From assembly GCF_947493865.1 (NCBI RefSeq), contig NZ_CANLTC010000004.1, positions 186,001 through 250,000 of the forward strand: 64,000 nucleotides of DNA, given 5' to 3'. Numbering within the stretch: the first letter of the stretch is position 1; each line of letters opens with the position of its first letter. The notes under the pieces were generated by a model. It was not told the DNA's origin, searched no databases, and saw only the letters and a list, made by a program, of their open reading frames with translations. This document shows positions 1-8,681 of the stretch, piece by piece. The translations under genes and the position numbers were made by a program. Origin of the DNA: an uncultured Halomonas sp. (GTDB lineage: Bacteria > Pseudomonadota > Gammaproteobacteria > Pseudomonadales > Halomonadaceae).

Positions 1-2674
1 TGATGACGCTTTTGACCGCCTTGAAGAGCGCCTTCGCCACCTCCGCCTGCTGGTCAGTGGAGATGCTATCTGCCAAGTGGTCGGCAAAAAGCCCGCGCCA
101 TGCACTCTTGCATGAAAAGCGCGCCAAGTAATCGGCGGCGTCGACGATTGTACGTTCGAGCCGACTAAACGAGATGCGAGGGTCTTTCGCGCCATGTGAT
201 TGTGTCCGGCCGGAGGTTTGCAATTTGAACGACGCGGTCAGTCTAGACTCGGCCCCCTCTTCCAACTCAGCGGCTTTGATATCTTCCTCGATAGGGAGAT
301 TTGCGTTTATGGCGTTGCCGGCAACGCTCGCGATCTGCCGGAGAATGTAAGCGCGATTCACCAAATAGACAGGAGCATTGATCGCTTGGTCGTCCAGGAT
401 TCTCAGCATGTCTGCAACGAGGCGAAGTACCTTCATCTCGACGTGAGTGCGCTGGTCGGGATGGGCGCGTCGACTCACGTCGGCACACACGTTGCGCAGG
501 AAAGCGGATCTACGGACTACTTCGTCCTCGTCGCTTATGACAGTGTCAGTTCCTCCTTTCGCGTTCGACGCGCTTAGCCCCGGCAGAAGAAATCCGTTGC
601 TTGCCATGAACTGCGGATAATCCTGCACGGCCATGCGCAGAAACTGGAGTGTCCTGTCTGGTGCGTGGGTATAGGCCAGCAAGACAATCTCGCGGGGTTC
701 AAGCGCACAGTCCTTCTCTGCTAGTTTCTGCCCCTCCAGCACGAAATACTCGCCGATGAGATCGGGCTCAAGAGGCGCAATTCGATTGCCTGGTTCTTTC
801 TCGCCTGACTCTGTTCGCTCGATATCAATGCCGATCATCGTGCGGACAACGGCCAGATGCAGGCTATCAGGCTGGGAAGGCCGCCGACGTACAGGGAGGA
901 GTCCGCGGATATCGTCGCCGGCCCGGGACTGCACTCCACAATATTCCTTGATATCGATGCCCATTAACGTCGTCGCCAGCCGCACGACGTTCTCGTGCCG
1001 TTCGAGGTCGTGTTCCGGCGAACAACTTTTTTCGTTTTTAAGCCGTGGCGCCCAATACTCGTTACGTTGACGCTTCAAGTGGGCCCCGCAAAGGGCGAAG
1101 CGGGCCTCCTCCCCAGTATTCTCCTTTTCGATCTTGTCCAATTCGCCCCTCTGCAACAGGTCCGCAACCATCAGGGCGAAGAGCGGTCGTTTAAAAGGAT
1201 CAAAAAGTTCGAGACATTCGATCAGGCCCTTTTCGCTTACCGAGTTGAGGGGCTGGCCGGTTTCCTCGGCTACGTGTGCCATCCGCCTTAACATGAGCTT
1301 TTCGGTATCGCTATTGGAAAGCTCCTGTAGTACCAGCCGCTCGCCGCCGTGGCGCCTTTCCGCCCGCGCGATTGCCCTGCCTTCCTCGGCTGCGGACAGA
1401 TTTTCGAGTCGCTTGAAGAACGGGTCATTCGGATTGCGCAGGATCAAGATGAGCCGGACTGATGGGCGCGGGGAGTTTTTTCTAGAATACCTTACCCAAT
1501 CGGCAAGGAATCGGGGTAGGTGCTCCATGACGCCGGTTGAATAGTCCACCACGAGAAGCGTGTTCTGTTCTAAATTCTCAGATACACTGGGAACCCGGGT
1601 GGAGTCGGATAGAAAAGTACTATCGACGAAGCCCGCATTAGCATAGCCCCAACCAGGCGCCTTATCGATGATATCAAGGCAGAGTCTGCTCTTGCCGGTG
1701 CCACCTTCACCACACACGGCCATCCAGCGAAACCGATCCTCGTCCGATCCATCGAACAATTCATTTTCGATGGTTGCGATAGCCTCGCCACGACCTAGGA
1801 GATCGTCATATTCGTTAAGGAAATGAAACCTGCCTTCCTTTGATATAGGGCGGCGATCTTCAGTGTCCTGAAACATGTGCTCCAAGGCCCAGGCGTCGCT
1901 TTCTGCCAAACGCTTCTGTTTCTCCCCAATGGTCCCAAGTGCGCTCAGAAGCGTGTTTAGCATCTTCTCATCGCGTTCATGCTGCTTCTCGTCCAGCGCG
2001 GCCAATTGCATAGTGTGTAAAACGGAGTGTAAAGCCGGGTCGTCTTTCAGTTCTTGTGAATAGAAGCCTACGAAAGCATGGTCCCAGTGCTCGCCCGCTG
2101 CACACGCGATGAGCAACTGCGCGCGCGCGTGGTCGCGGTTATTCCAATCGCTCTGCGCGATGACGTGTTCAACGATCGTTTGCTTAAGGGCATCGATCTC
2201 GGCAACTTGATCCTCGGTGCCGGCGAGCCCGGCTATCCCCCGAGTCGCGCCAGCGCTAGCGGTTCGTCCCGTCTCTTCCGCATCCAATAGGAGTGAACGA
2301 ATCACTTCATTACGTTTATTCTCGTCGCGAGCGTCGTGCTCGAGCAGGCGCTCTTTGCTGGCCAGCCAGGCATGAGCTTTTTTCATGAGCGCCGCCGCCT
2401 TATCGGCATTGCCGGAAATGCCTTGGGGGACATCCGTAGGCGGCGCATACATCTTTTGGGCGGTACGCGTGTCGAGGCAATGGTGGGTCGCAAGGAGCGC
2501 CGAGCGCAAGACAGCGCGCTCCATCACGTTGTTCGCAGGCAACTGCCCTTGATCCATGCCCGCCTTGATGCGCCGCGAGGCTTCATCCCACCCGATACCC
2601 ACACATTTGGAGATACCAGAGGAGGCGAGTGATACTAATAGGGATGTACTGATAGGATCCAGCATGGCGATCAT
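1..2674 (-). CDS. STAND-like P-loop ATPase, partial (C-terminus beyond window)
   Basis: One reverse-strand frame is open for 891 codons, from ATG at 2674 (or ATG at 2665, better spaced from GAGG) to the window edge, so the C-terminus is missing. Residues 1-300 are mostly helical and unrecognised. A Walker A motif GEGGTGKS lies at about residues 322-329 (1688-1711) and a Walker B LLVVD ending near residue 377. An Arg follows a hydrophobic strand (LILILRNPND), and a PLFALMVADLL helix resembles the segment after the nucleotide-binding core in STAND/NACHT proteins. The rest is predicted helical. I recognise no named family. STAND ATPases often act as sensors in antiphage defence, and the neighbourhood is accessory DNA, so a defence role is plausible but inferred. 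The ATPase call is firm; the function is not. Confidence 0.75.
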   Translation of the reverse strand, partial: MIAMLDPISTSLLVSLASSGISKCVGIGWDEASRRIKAGMDQGQLPANNVMERAVLRSALLATHHCLDTRTAQKMYAPPTDVPQGISGNADKAAALMKKAHAWLASKERLLEHDARDENKRNEVIRSLLLDAEETGRTASAGATRGIAGLAGTEDQVAEIDALKQTIVEHVIAQSDWNNRDHARAQLLIACAAGEHWDHAFVGFYSQELKDDPALHSVLHTMQLAALDEKQHERDEKMLNTLLSALGTIGEKQKRLAESDAWALEHMFQDTEDRRPISKEGRFHFLNEYDDLLGRGEAIATIENELFDGSDEDRFRWMAVCGEGGTGKSRLCLDIIDKAPGWGYANAGFVDSTFLSDSTRVPSVSENLEQNTLLVVDYSTGVMEHLPRFLADWVRYSRKNSPRPSVRLILILRNPNDPFFKRLENLSAAEEGRAIARAERRHGGERLVLQELSNSDTEKLMLRRMAHVAEETGQPLNSVSEKGLIECLELFDPFKRPLFALMVADLLQRGELDKIEKENTGEEARFALCGAHLKRQRNEYWAPRLKNEKSCSPEHDLERHENVVRLATTLMGIDIKEYCGVQSRAGDDIRGLLPVRRRPSQPDSLHLAVVRTMIGIDIERTESGEKEPGNRIAPLEPDLIGEYFVLEGQKLAEKDCALEPREIVLLAYTHAPDRTLQFLRMAVQDYPQFMASNGFLLPGLSASNAKGGTDTVISDEDEVVRRSAFLRNVCADVSRRAHPDQRTHVEMKVLRLVADMLRILDDQAINAPVYLVNRAYILRQIASVAGNAINANLPIEEDIKAAELEEGAESRLTASFKLQTSGRTQSHGAKDPRISFSRLERTIVDAADYLARFSCKSAWRGLFADHLADSISTDQQAEVAKALFKAVKSVI

Positions 2675-3033
2675 AACCTCAAGCGATGATCCGCATGACG
2701 TTTTTGTGCTAGCGCTTCACTACTATTCTTGTTTTCTCATACTTAATCTTGACGCTGCCTTGCCCGAGAGTAAGGCTACTATTATTTATCGCCCATGCTT
2801 CCATAATTACGCTAAATAAAGCGATGAGAGCATGTTCTTACACAAAACATACAAAGATGTATCATCATAAATTAAATGTAGGTGCAAAAGAGGCGTGGTG
2901 CAAAGAAAGTGGCGCTTCGTGATGCTGGGCCTAAACGACGTTGGGGGCAGCTACTGGACGACGCGAGACGTTAACCGGCCCTCGAAGCATGGCTCGAAGC
3001 CACACGTTAATATCGAGAATTCCATTTATACAT
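2675..3033. other. Intergenic stretch, no gene seen
   Basis: About 360 bases between the start of the STAND-like gene and the terminator of the PRC-barrel gene. It is AT-rich from about 2700 to 2890. It must contain the promoter of the reverse-strand ATPase gene, but I see no convincing -35/-10 pair. No RNA gene or repeat is recognised. Confidence 0.5.
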
Positions 3034-3063
3034 AAAAAAACCGGGCGTCATCATGACGCCCGG
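3034..3063 (-). terminator. Rho-independent terminator of the PRC-barrel gene
   Basis: Inverted repeat CCGGGCGTCA / TGACGCCCGG (3041-3063, 3-base loop). Read on the reverse strand it is followed by seven T residues (3034-3040). It lies 18 bases past the stop codon of the PRC-barrel gene. Confidence 0.9.
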
Positions 3064-3080
3064 AGCCAGCGGAAGTAGAG

Positions 3081-3641
3081 TTACTGCTCATTTTCCATCG
3101 GCTGCGGCTGCCCGACCGGCGGCTGTTGTCCCGCAGGCTGTTGCAGCTGCTGCTCGGCTTGCTGCTGACGCTGCTCCTGCAGTTGCTCGGCCTGTTTCCT
3201 CTCTTCAGTCTTGAAGGCTGTGGCCTCCTCGAGCGCAGCCTTGTCAATATTCGTCTTTACCTTGTAATTGACCTCTCCTTCACCGCGGGTTATCTCAACG
3301 GCGTCCCAGGACAAGGCAACGTGTTTTTCACCGATTCCCAGGAAACCGCCTACGCCGACTATGATCCCCACGACTTGGCCTTCCTTATTTAAAAGAAGGT
3401 CATCGATATTACCGATTTCCTCATCTGAGGCGTTGGTTACCGCACTGCCGACAAGCTGATCAGAACGCACCTGATCGCCCTGCTGCTCCTCCATGAAAGC
3501 GCCACTGCTGACGCTGGAAGAAGCGCTCGCTTCGGCTTGTTGCTTCGTCGTCTGGTCCTGAGCCTTTTCCACTTTTTCCTGGCTAAATCCGACAGTAGGA
3601 ATCAACAGCGCACAGAACAGCAGTATTTGAACCGTTTTCAT
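3081..3641 (-). CDS. Secreted PRC-barrel domain protein
   Basis: A 186-residue protein. Residues 1-20 form a Sec signal peptide (MKTVQ, a hydrophobic core, then VGFSQ), so it is probably periplasmic. Residues 55-125 match the PRC-barrel fold: DQLVGSAV, then GNIDDLLLN, GQVVGIIVGVGGFLGIGEK and VALSWDAVEI. PRC-barrel domains also occur in RimM and photosynthetic reaction-centre H subunits; stand-alone secreted versions are widespread in proteobacteria and poorly characterised. The C-terminal 60 residues are a low-complexity Gln/Glu/Pro tail. The start is supported by AGGGAGGA upstream of ATG at 3641. It is monocistronic with its own terminator. Its specific role is unknown. Confidence 0.85.
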   Translation of the reverse strand: MKTVQILLFCALLIPTVGFSQEKVEKAQDQTTKQQAEASASSSVSSGAFMEEQQGDQVRSDQLVGSAVTNASDEEIGNIDDLLLNKEGQVVGIIVGVGGFLGIGEKHVALSWDAVEITRGEGEVNYKVKTNIDKAALEEATAFKTEERKQAEQLQEQRQQQAEQQLQQPAGQQPPVGQPQPMENEQ

Positions 3642-3875
3642 TGTGATTATCCTCCCTTGACAGCATTAAAAATGCCGATGGGGAGCGAACCATTCTTTTC
3701 GTCTTCCCGTCTTGCCGCACAAACCTTCCTTAAAGTTCATTCCCCTTCATAAGGCTTATATGAGGATTCGCATATCGTCAAGCACGGAAAGCGACGACCA
3801 ATATAGGGGTAGGGAGGTAACACAAATAATGAGGAGAGGAGAAGTAAAGCAGGGAACGTAACTTATTGATTGGAT

Positions 3876-3935
3876 ATGGTGCCGGTGGTCGGACTCGAAC
3901 CGACACACTGTTTCCAGCGGCGGATTTTGAATCCG
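3876..3935 (-). repeat. attL: 3' fragment of tRNA-Leu(CAA), distal island boundary
   Basis: These 60 bases are identical to 18007-18066, which is the 3' part of the intact tRNA-Leu(CAA) gene, from just before the anticodon to the CCA end. The two copies diverge at the next base on the right (T here, C there). Only the 3' half of a tRNA is present, so this is not a functional tRNA. It is the attachment-site duplication left by tyrosine-integrase insertion and marks the left end of the island. Confidence 0.93.
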
Positions 3936-4365
3936 TTTTTCGACAACTACAGGCCGCGCTTGCTACGGGCTTTTGTCGATAAATCAACAGCTTGAAATTT
4001 TACACTGGTTACACACAACACGTGGATTCGCTACGATCTGCGACCAAACTGCGACCACATTGCGCCGTCTATTTTCACAATGGATCTACGATCAAGGGAT
4101 TGTGTGGGCGGCCAGGCTCAGCAGACAAACGTAAACTTAACAGCTTACGAGACGCCCGAGGCGTGACCCCGCATCAAAATTCAGGACTATGCTGGACTCA
4201 TACCCGCAAAATGCCCGCAAGAGGCGGGAGCTCCGGCCATCGCCGCCACTAGCATCAGGCGGCAAGCTATAGGCCTTCAGCAGCGCCACAAACTATCCTT
4301 CCCCGGTGGAAGTCAGCCCTGAGCTGCGCGAGGATATCAGTTGTCGCTTCAGGGAAGGCAGCACC
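3936..4365. other. Left end of island, no supported gene
   Basis: About 430 bases between the attL repeat and the first cargo gene. It contains a pair of direct repeats shared with the right end (see 4038-4057). An 86-codon ORF at 3992-4252 shows no recognisable protein features and no good ribosome-binding site, so I do not call it. Confidence 0.5.
4038..4057 (+). repeat. Candidate integrase arm site, left copy
   Basis: Two direct TGCGACCA octamers separated by AAC (4039-4046 and 4050-4057). The whole 20-bp string recurs identically at 17928-17947 inside the 3' end of the integrase gene. Matching short direct repeats at both ends of an integrated element are typical of arm-type binding sites of tyrosine integrases. 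It could instead be a remnant of the 3' end of an older integrase gene. Confidence 0.5.
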
Positions 4366-6066
4366 ATGGAATCGACAAGATCACGCGACGTTGAAGGACT
4401 CCGGGTTCCGTTCGGCCTCAAAGACGGCCGCCTGTACCCGCCCAATCAGGTCGAGAACGGCCTCTCCTGTGGCTGCCAATGCCCCGGGTGCGATTCCCAG
4501 CTAATCGCCAACCATCCCAAGAGCGGCACGAAGCGGTCCTACTTCTCCCACTACCGCGCCTCGCCCTGCCCCGGTGGCTACGAAACCGCCGTTCACTGGA
4601 TGGCCAAACAGATCATCGAGGAAGCCGGCTTGATGACCCTGCCGGCGAAGACGGTCCATGTCAGTGTCGAGATTCCCAGTGGCGCGCCAATACAGGGTGA
4701 AGTCCCCTTTCCGCCTCATGAGGCAACCCTCACCGAAATCGTCCAGGAGCAGGCGGCTGAACGCTGGCGGCCCGATCTCACGGCCACCTTGAAGAACGGC
4801 GCAATGCTCTACATCGAGGTCCGCGTCACCCATGCCGTGGAAGAGCCCAAGGCAAAGAGTCTGGACAATCTCATGGAGATCGACTTGAGCGACCTGTCTC
4901 CCGAAGAAGCCATCAATCCCGAGGCCCTCAAGAAAGCCGTGCTTTGCGATGCCCGGCGCACATGGTTCCGCTGCTCCCTGTATGACGAACTGCCGCCAGT
5001 CGAACGAAAGCGTTCTGAGCTTGAGGCGTCCATTCCGGATGTACTGGAGCATCGCCGAAGGGATGCCCAGCAGGAGGTGAAAGAGCGCGAACGGCAAGCA
5101 CGGCGGCAGAGGGCGCTGGAGAAGCAGCAGCAGGCGCTTGAAGAAAAGCGTGCCACATACAGGGCGCAATATGCCGACCAACTGGAACAGCTCCGACTCA
5201 TGGGAGAGCCCGAGCGGCAGATGGCTCGTGAACAGGAACGGAGCCAAAATCGCGCCGTGGAAAAAATTCGTTACCGCGCCCTGGCGGAGCCCGGCACATT
5301 ACAGGCCGGCGGCGGCTGGCCCCGCTTCATCGGCCTCCAGGTTTATGGCGACTGGATATTCAATGCCCGCACAGACGCCTGGCAGGCCCTGCTGGTCATG
5401 GATGTGATCCTGCGAAAGACGCCCGGCACTGTGGTCACGCCGCATGAGTGCGTCAAAGCCATTCGGGAGTATTTCGGCATCCTGCCGTGGATGGAAAAGC
5501 TCGCCAGGCTGAAAAGCGCTCAGAAGCGTCAGGGGCGTGAACGGGGCAAAGCCTATGCCGACTTCGGCGCTTGGTTCCTCACGAATGATGAGAACAGGGC
5601 CATCGTCTCCCCCTACTATGTGGTCATCCAATACCTGAAAGCGCTCGCACGGGGCGGCTATGGCCTGATCTCCACGCGGCCGTCTGACAAAGACAGAGAT
5701 TTCATTGTGGCGTGCCGCTCAGTTGAAACCCTGTTGGCCCGGAACCAGCAGCGTCACGACCAGCCGGCCACCGTAACCACCCCTTTACGGACGGGCCATA
5801 GGCCCATGCACAGCGCAAGCCTGTTGCCTCCGCCGGAGCCGTGGCCCAAGCAAGAGCAACGCTGTCTGGACCGGATGGACGAACTGGTGGCGCACGGCGT
5901 ACATGAAGCCCGGCTGTGCAGTTTCTGCCATATGCCCCATGAGCCTCTGGATACCGACATTTGTCCCGATTGCCAGAAAGGAAGGCTACAGCCGCTGGTA
6001 TTATCAAAGCCCTATGTGCAGCGGTTTCCTGAATTGCTGCGCATAATGCCCCGGCGGCCGGTATGA
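4366..6066 (+). CDS. CoiA-like nuclease-family protein with zinc-ribbon motifs
   Basis: A 566-residue protein from ATG at 4366, chosen because GGGAAGG lies just upstream; an in-frame start 20 codons earlier lacks this. The N-terminal third has a cysteine cluster (CGCQCPGCDSQL) followed by YFSHYR, resembling the zinc-binding start of CoiA-like competence proteins (CxxC, then a HFAH-like motif). Next comes a nuclease-like core: RPDLTATL followed by YIEVRVTH, compatible with a D...ExK-type fold although the usual Lys is replaced. A long charged coiled coil follows, then a conserved globular region. Near the C-terminus, CSFCHMPHE and CPDC form a second zinc ribbon. CoiA proteins are linked to DNA processing. 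Assignment rests on motif order only. It is the first cargo gene of the island. Confidence 0.5.
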   Translation: MESTRSRDVEGLRVPFGLKDGRLYPPNQVENGLSCGCQCPGCDSQLIANHPKSGTKRSYFSHYRASPCPGGYETAVHWMAKQIIEEAGLMTLPAKTVHVSVEIPSGAPIQGEVPFPPHEATLTEIVQEQAAERWRPDLTATLKNGAMLYIEVRVTHAVEEPKAKSLDNLMEIDLSDLSPEEAINPEALKKAVLCDARRTWFRCSLYDELPPVERKRSELEASIPDVLEHRRRDAQQEVKERERQARRQRALEKQQQALEEKRATYRAQYADQLEQLRLMGEPERQMAREQERSQNRAVEKIRYRALAEPGTLQAGGGWPRFIGLQVYGDWIFNARTDAWQALLVMDVILRKTPGTVVTPHECVKAIREYFGILPWMEKLARLKSAQKRQGRERGKAYADFGAWFLTNDENRAIVSPYYVVIQYLKALARGGYGLISTRPSDKDRDFIVACRSVETLLARNQQRHDQPATVTTPLRTGHRPMHSASLLPPPEPWPKQEQRCLDRMDELVAHGVHEARLCSFCHMPHEPLDTDICPDCQKGRLQPLVLSKPYVQRFPELLRIMPRRPV

Positions 6067-6097
6067 GCGGTGCTTTGCATGAACGCAACAGTAGGTA

Positions 6098-6661
6098 TTA
6101 CTCATCCGCCGGATGCTTGTTCTGAATAGAGAGTGAGTCGATCCACCGCTCACGCCCGACCTTGTGTTCATGAATCGACAGGAACGGAGTAGCCTCCGTT
6201 TTCAAGACCAACAGGAAATCGCTGGCAAGCCATGGCGGGACCGGCAGGTAAGCTCGCCATGAGCGAGCGCCACCGCCGCGACAAAGCGGCGTGATTCCCT
6301 TGGGCCGCTCATAGACAGGCACACGGTCGCCACGGTAGGTCCGGTAACATGGAAAGCCGGACGCATCAGGTTCCTGGATATCCTTCAGCGTAAGCTGAAA
6401 GTCTGTTGTATATGCATCACCGACAATGCAAACGCCGAAGTGCTCACCAGCCCGTTCGTCGGGGTAGATGCAGTTCCCTTCGATATCCAGTACGGTTCCG
6501 TAGGTGTAGAGAGGACCGCTTATCGACGCCATGCCCGGACGCATCTTTAAAGACGTGTTGATTCCGGCCTCTACCCGATATTCGTAGCGATTGATCAAAA
6601 TACCCAGCAGCGAGTATTGCTCTGTCGCTGCCCTTTTCTTCCGGCGCGGTGAACGAGTCAT
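6098..6661 (-). CDS. Hypothetical island protein, 187 aa
   Basis: The start is set at ATG 6661 because AGGAGG lies six bases upstream; a longer in-frame extension (to 6799) has no such site. The N-terminus is very basic (MTRSPRRKKRA). The body has beta-rich stretches, including YGTVLDIEGNCIYPDE and FGVCIVGDAYTTDFQLTLKDI, and a Gly/Arg loop CRGGGARSWRAYLP. No signal peptide or membrane segment is seen and I recognise no family. It converges on the CoiA-like gene (31-base gap) and diverges from the SIR2 gene. Confidence 0.6.
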   Translation of the reverse strand: MTRSPRRKKRAATEQYSLLGILINRYEYRVEAGINTSLKMRPGMASISGPLYTYGTVLDIEGNCIYPDERAGEHFGVCIVGDAYTTDFQLTLKDIQEPDASGFPCYRTYRGDRVPVYERPKGITPLCRGGGARSWRAYLPVPPWLASDFLLVLKTEATPFLSIHEHKVGRERWIDSLSIQNKHPADE

Positions 6662-6943
6662 GGCTGCCCTCCTGGGTCGAACCACCAAAGACATGGGCCA
6701 TATAGGCCATGCATAGCTAGAACGAGCTCCCTTCCACCTTGGACACCAGCACAACACCATGTCGATGAAGATATAGTTGCTGCCCAAGCGCCACCTCATA
6801 ATGATCAGCTATGCAATTTCAGTGTTTCTTCCATCCCGTGTCTGGGCCATCAAGCGTTACAAAGTGATTTTTAGTAAGCTACCGAATGTTGGCCAAGCAG
6901 GCACCGGGTCGGTTCCGGCAAGTTCAAGCCTATGAGGGGAAAA

Positions 6944-8506
6944 ATGAGCAAAGTAACAGAACAGCTAACTTCTATACTGGAAGCTAAAACAGGGGCACCA
7001 TTTCTATTTGTCGGCTCAGGTTTTTCAAAACGGTATATGGGATTAGAAAAATGGTCAGAGCTATTAGAAAAATTCTGCGACGGCATAAAGGCTTATGGAT
7101 ATTACACCTCTCAAAATAATAATTACTTGCCCGGCGTGGCTAGCAGCATGGCAGTGGATTTTAATGCTTTTTGGTGGAGTGACGAAAGATTTGTGGAATC
7201 CCGAGAAGATTACAAAAACTCTACAACTGAAATCGCTTCTAGCTTAAAAATAGAAATAGCAAAATACGTCTCTAGTCTTATAGAGCTCGAAGGATTGAGT
7301 CCCGAGCTTTTGGAAGAATTAGCAGCACTCTCTGCTCTGGACTTAGACGGAGTAATAACCACTAATTGGGATTTATTGCTTGAAGAACTTTTCCCCGATT
7401 ATAGGGTTTTTGTAGGCCAGGAAGAACTTTTATTCTCAAACCCCCAATCTGTTGCTGAAATCTACAAAATACACGGTTGCAGCAGCCAACCCAACAGTCT
7501 AGTTTTGACAAGAGAGGACTATCAAGATTTTGAAAATAGAAATCCTTATCTAGCTGCTAAGCTAATAACTCTGTTCATCGAACATCCAATAATTTTTATT
7601 GGTTACTCTATTAGCGACGAGAATATTCAAAAAATAATTAAATCTATCGTTAACTGTCTGGGGCAAGAAAAGCTTGAAGAGTTCGCGAGCAACCTTATTT
7701 TTGTCCAAAGGACAAAAGACGGCACTGGTAATGCACAAGTGCAACAAACCATAATGGCTATTGGAGAAATCCAACTCGGGATAACCGTTGTTCGAACTGA
7801 CAGCTTCATTGAGGTCTACAACGCTATAGCTAATAAAAAAAGAAAAATACCTGCTAAGATATTACGGTTTTGTAAGGAACAAATGTATGATTTAGTGAAA
7901 TCCGCGAACCCCGAACAGCGAATGATTGTTTCGGATATAGACAATGTGGACGATAAAGATAAAGTTGAATTCGTAATGGGCGTTGGTGTAGCAGCCCATG
8001 AAAGAGAGCGTTTAGCAGGGACAGGCTATCAGGGAGTTGGTATAGACGAAATCTTCTTAGATAGCATTAAAGAAGAGTCAAATTATGACGCAGAACAAAT
8101 ATTGGCGAGAACCATTCCAAACATGAAGTCGTCAAACAAATACGTACCAATCTATAGATACTTACGAGAAATAGGCATCAATTCCCTAAGTGACCTGCGA
8201 TCCTCAGAGCACGCCTCATTAGAAAAATTTGTTAGAAACACAAGGCAAGACTTTGTATATCTCACTTACCAGAAGCAGTATAGCTTAGAGTTCGCGGGCT
8301 TGAGCACAAGCGAAATCATTGCCAAGACAACTGTTAAAAAAGCTCCAATGATAATCCCCTTTCAGCAAGACCAAGATATAGACAGGGCAGAAGTTAGAGC
8401 ATTTTTAGACACGCACAAAGAACATATGCTGGCTGGAAAATCTTCTGCCGGAACATATTTTCGAAAACTCGCCTGCTTACTAGATTATATTGATTATAGC
8501 TTTTAA
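6944..8506 (+). CDS. SIR2-domain protein, probable antiphage NADase
   Basis: A 520-residue protein; the start at 6944 is set by GAGGGG just upstream. The first 290 residues carry SIR2 hallmarks: an NAD-binding GSGFSKR (24-30), TTNWD (139-143) with the conserved Asn and Asp, IHG (176-178) with the conserved His, and an IGYSISDENI segment (219-228). The C-terminal 230 residues are unrecognised and probably sense or oligomerise. SIR2-domain proteins of this kind commonly act in abortive-infection defence by depleting NAD+ (ThsA, DSR and SIR2-pAgo systems). The gene is visibly more AT-rich than the chromosome, a sign of recent transfer. No TIR, Argonaute or HerA partner lies beside it, so it would act alone or with the short ORF downstream. 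NADase activity is inferred. Confidence 0.75.
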   Translation: MSKVTEQLTSILEAKTGAPFLFVGSGFSKRYMGLEKWSELLEKFCDGIKAYGYYTSQNNNYLPGVASSMAVDFNAFWWSDERFVESREDYKNSTTEIASSLKIEIAKYVSSLIELEGLSPELLEELAALSALDLDGVITTNWDLLLEELFPDYRVFVGQEELLFSNPQSVAEIYKIHGCSSQPNSLVLTREDYQDFENRNPYLAAKLITLFIEHPIIFIGYSISDENIQKIIKSIVNCLGQEKLEEFASNLIFVQRTKDGTGNAQVQQTIMAIGEIQLGITVVRTDSFIEVYNAIANKKRKIPAKILRFCKEQMYDLVKSANPEQRMIVSDIDNVDDKDKVEFVMGVGVAAHERERLAGTGYQGVGIDEIFLDSIKEESNYDAEQILARTIPNMKSSNKYVPIYRYLREIGINSLSDLRSSEHASLEKFVRNTRQDFVYLTYQKQYSLEFAGLSTSEIIAKTTVKKAPMIIPFQQDQDIDRAEVRAFLDTHKEHMLAGKSSAGTYFRKLACLLDYIDYSF

Positions 8507-8570
8507 AGCCAAACTCTATATGACCATTTTGAGACATCGATATAAAAATTATGTTTATTAGGAGGCTCAT

Positions 8571-8630
8571 ATGCAACATAAAGGGTCGCCTGAATTAATC
8601 AGGGACCCTACAACTAATCATCAATTATAA
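8571..8630 (+). CDS. Possible 19-codon microprotein downstream of SIR2 gene
   Basis: A perfect AGGAGG (8560-8565) sits five bases before ATG 8571. The ORF encodes 19 residues (MQHKGSPELIRDP, then TTNHQL) and stops at TAA 8628-8630. A hairpin (8582-8609) lies inside it, so translation and RNA folding could interfere. It is 64 bases beyond the SIR2 stop. Whether it is translated, is a leader peptide, or has a chance ribosome-binding site cannot be decided from sequence. Confidence 0.3.
   Translation: MQHKGSPELIRDPTTNHQL
8582..8609. terminator. Hairpin between convergent SIR2 and res genes
   Basis: Stem AGGGTC/GACCCT extended past a one-base bulge by CCTGA/TCAGG around loop ATTAA. It lies between converging genes, a usual place for a bidirectional terminator, but no T-tract follows on either strand. 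Confidence 0.4.
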
Positions 8631-8681
8631 CTTTATACATATGCCGTCTATAAGCAGCACACCACAACAATATCCAAAAAA

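Noticed and set aside
200-1544. Several forward ORFs of 98-136 codons at the left edge
   Set aside because: They are all antisense to the long reverse-strand STAND-like frame, which has Walker motifs and no stop for 891 codons.
3876-3935. tRNA-Leu gene
   Set aside because: Only the 3' half is present; it is an attachment-site duplicate, not a gene.
3992-4252. 86-codon ORF at the island left end
   Set aside because: No ribosome-binding site or family features, and it includes the TGCGACCA repeats.
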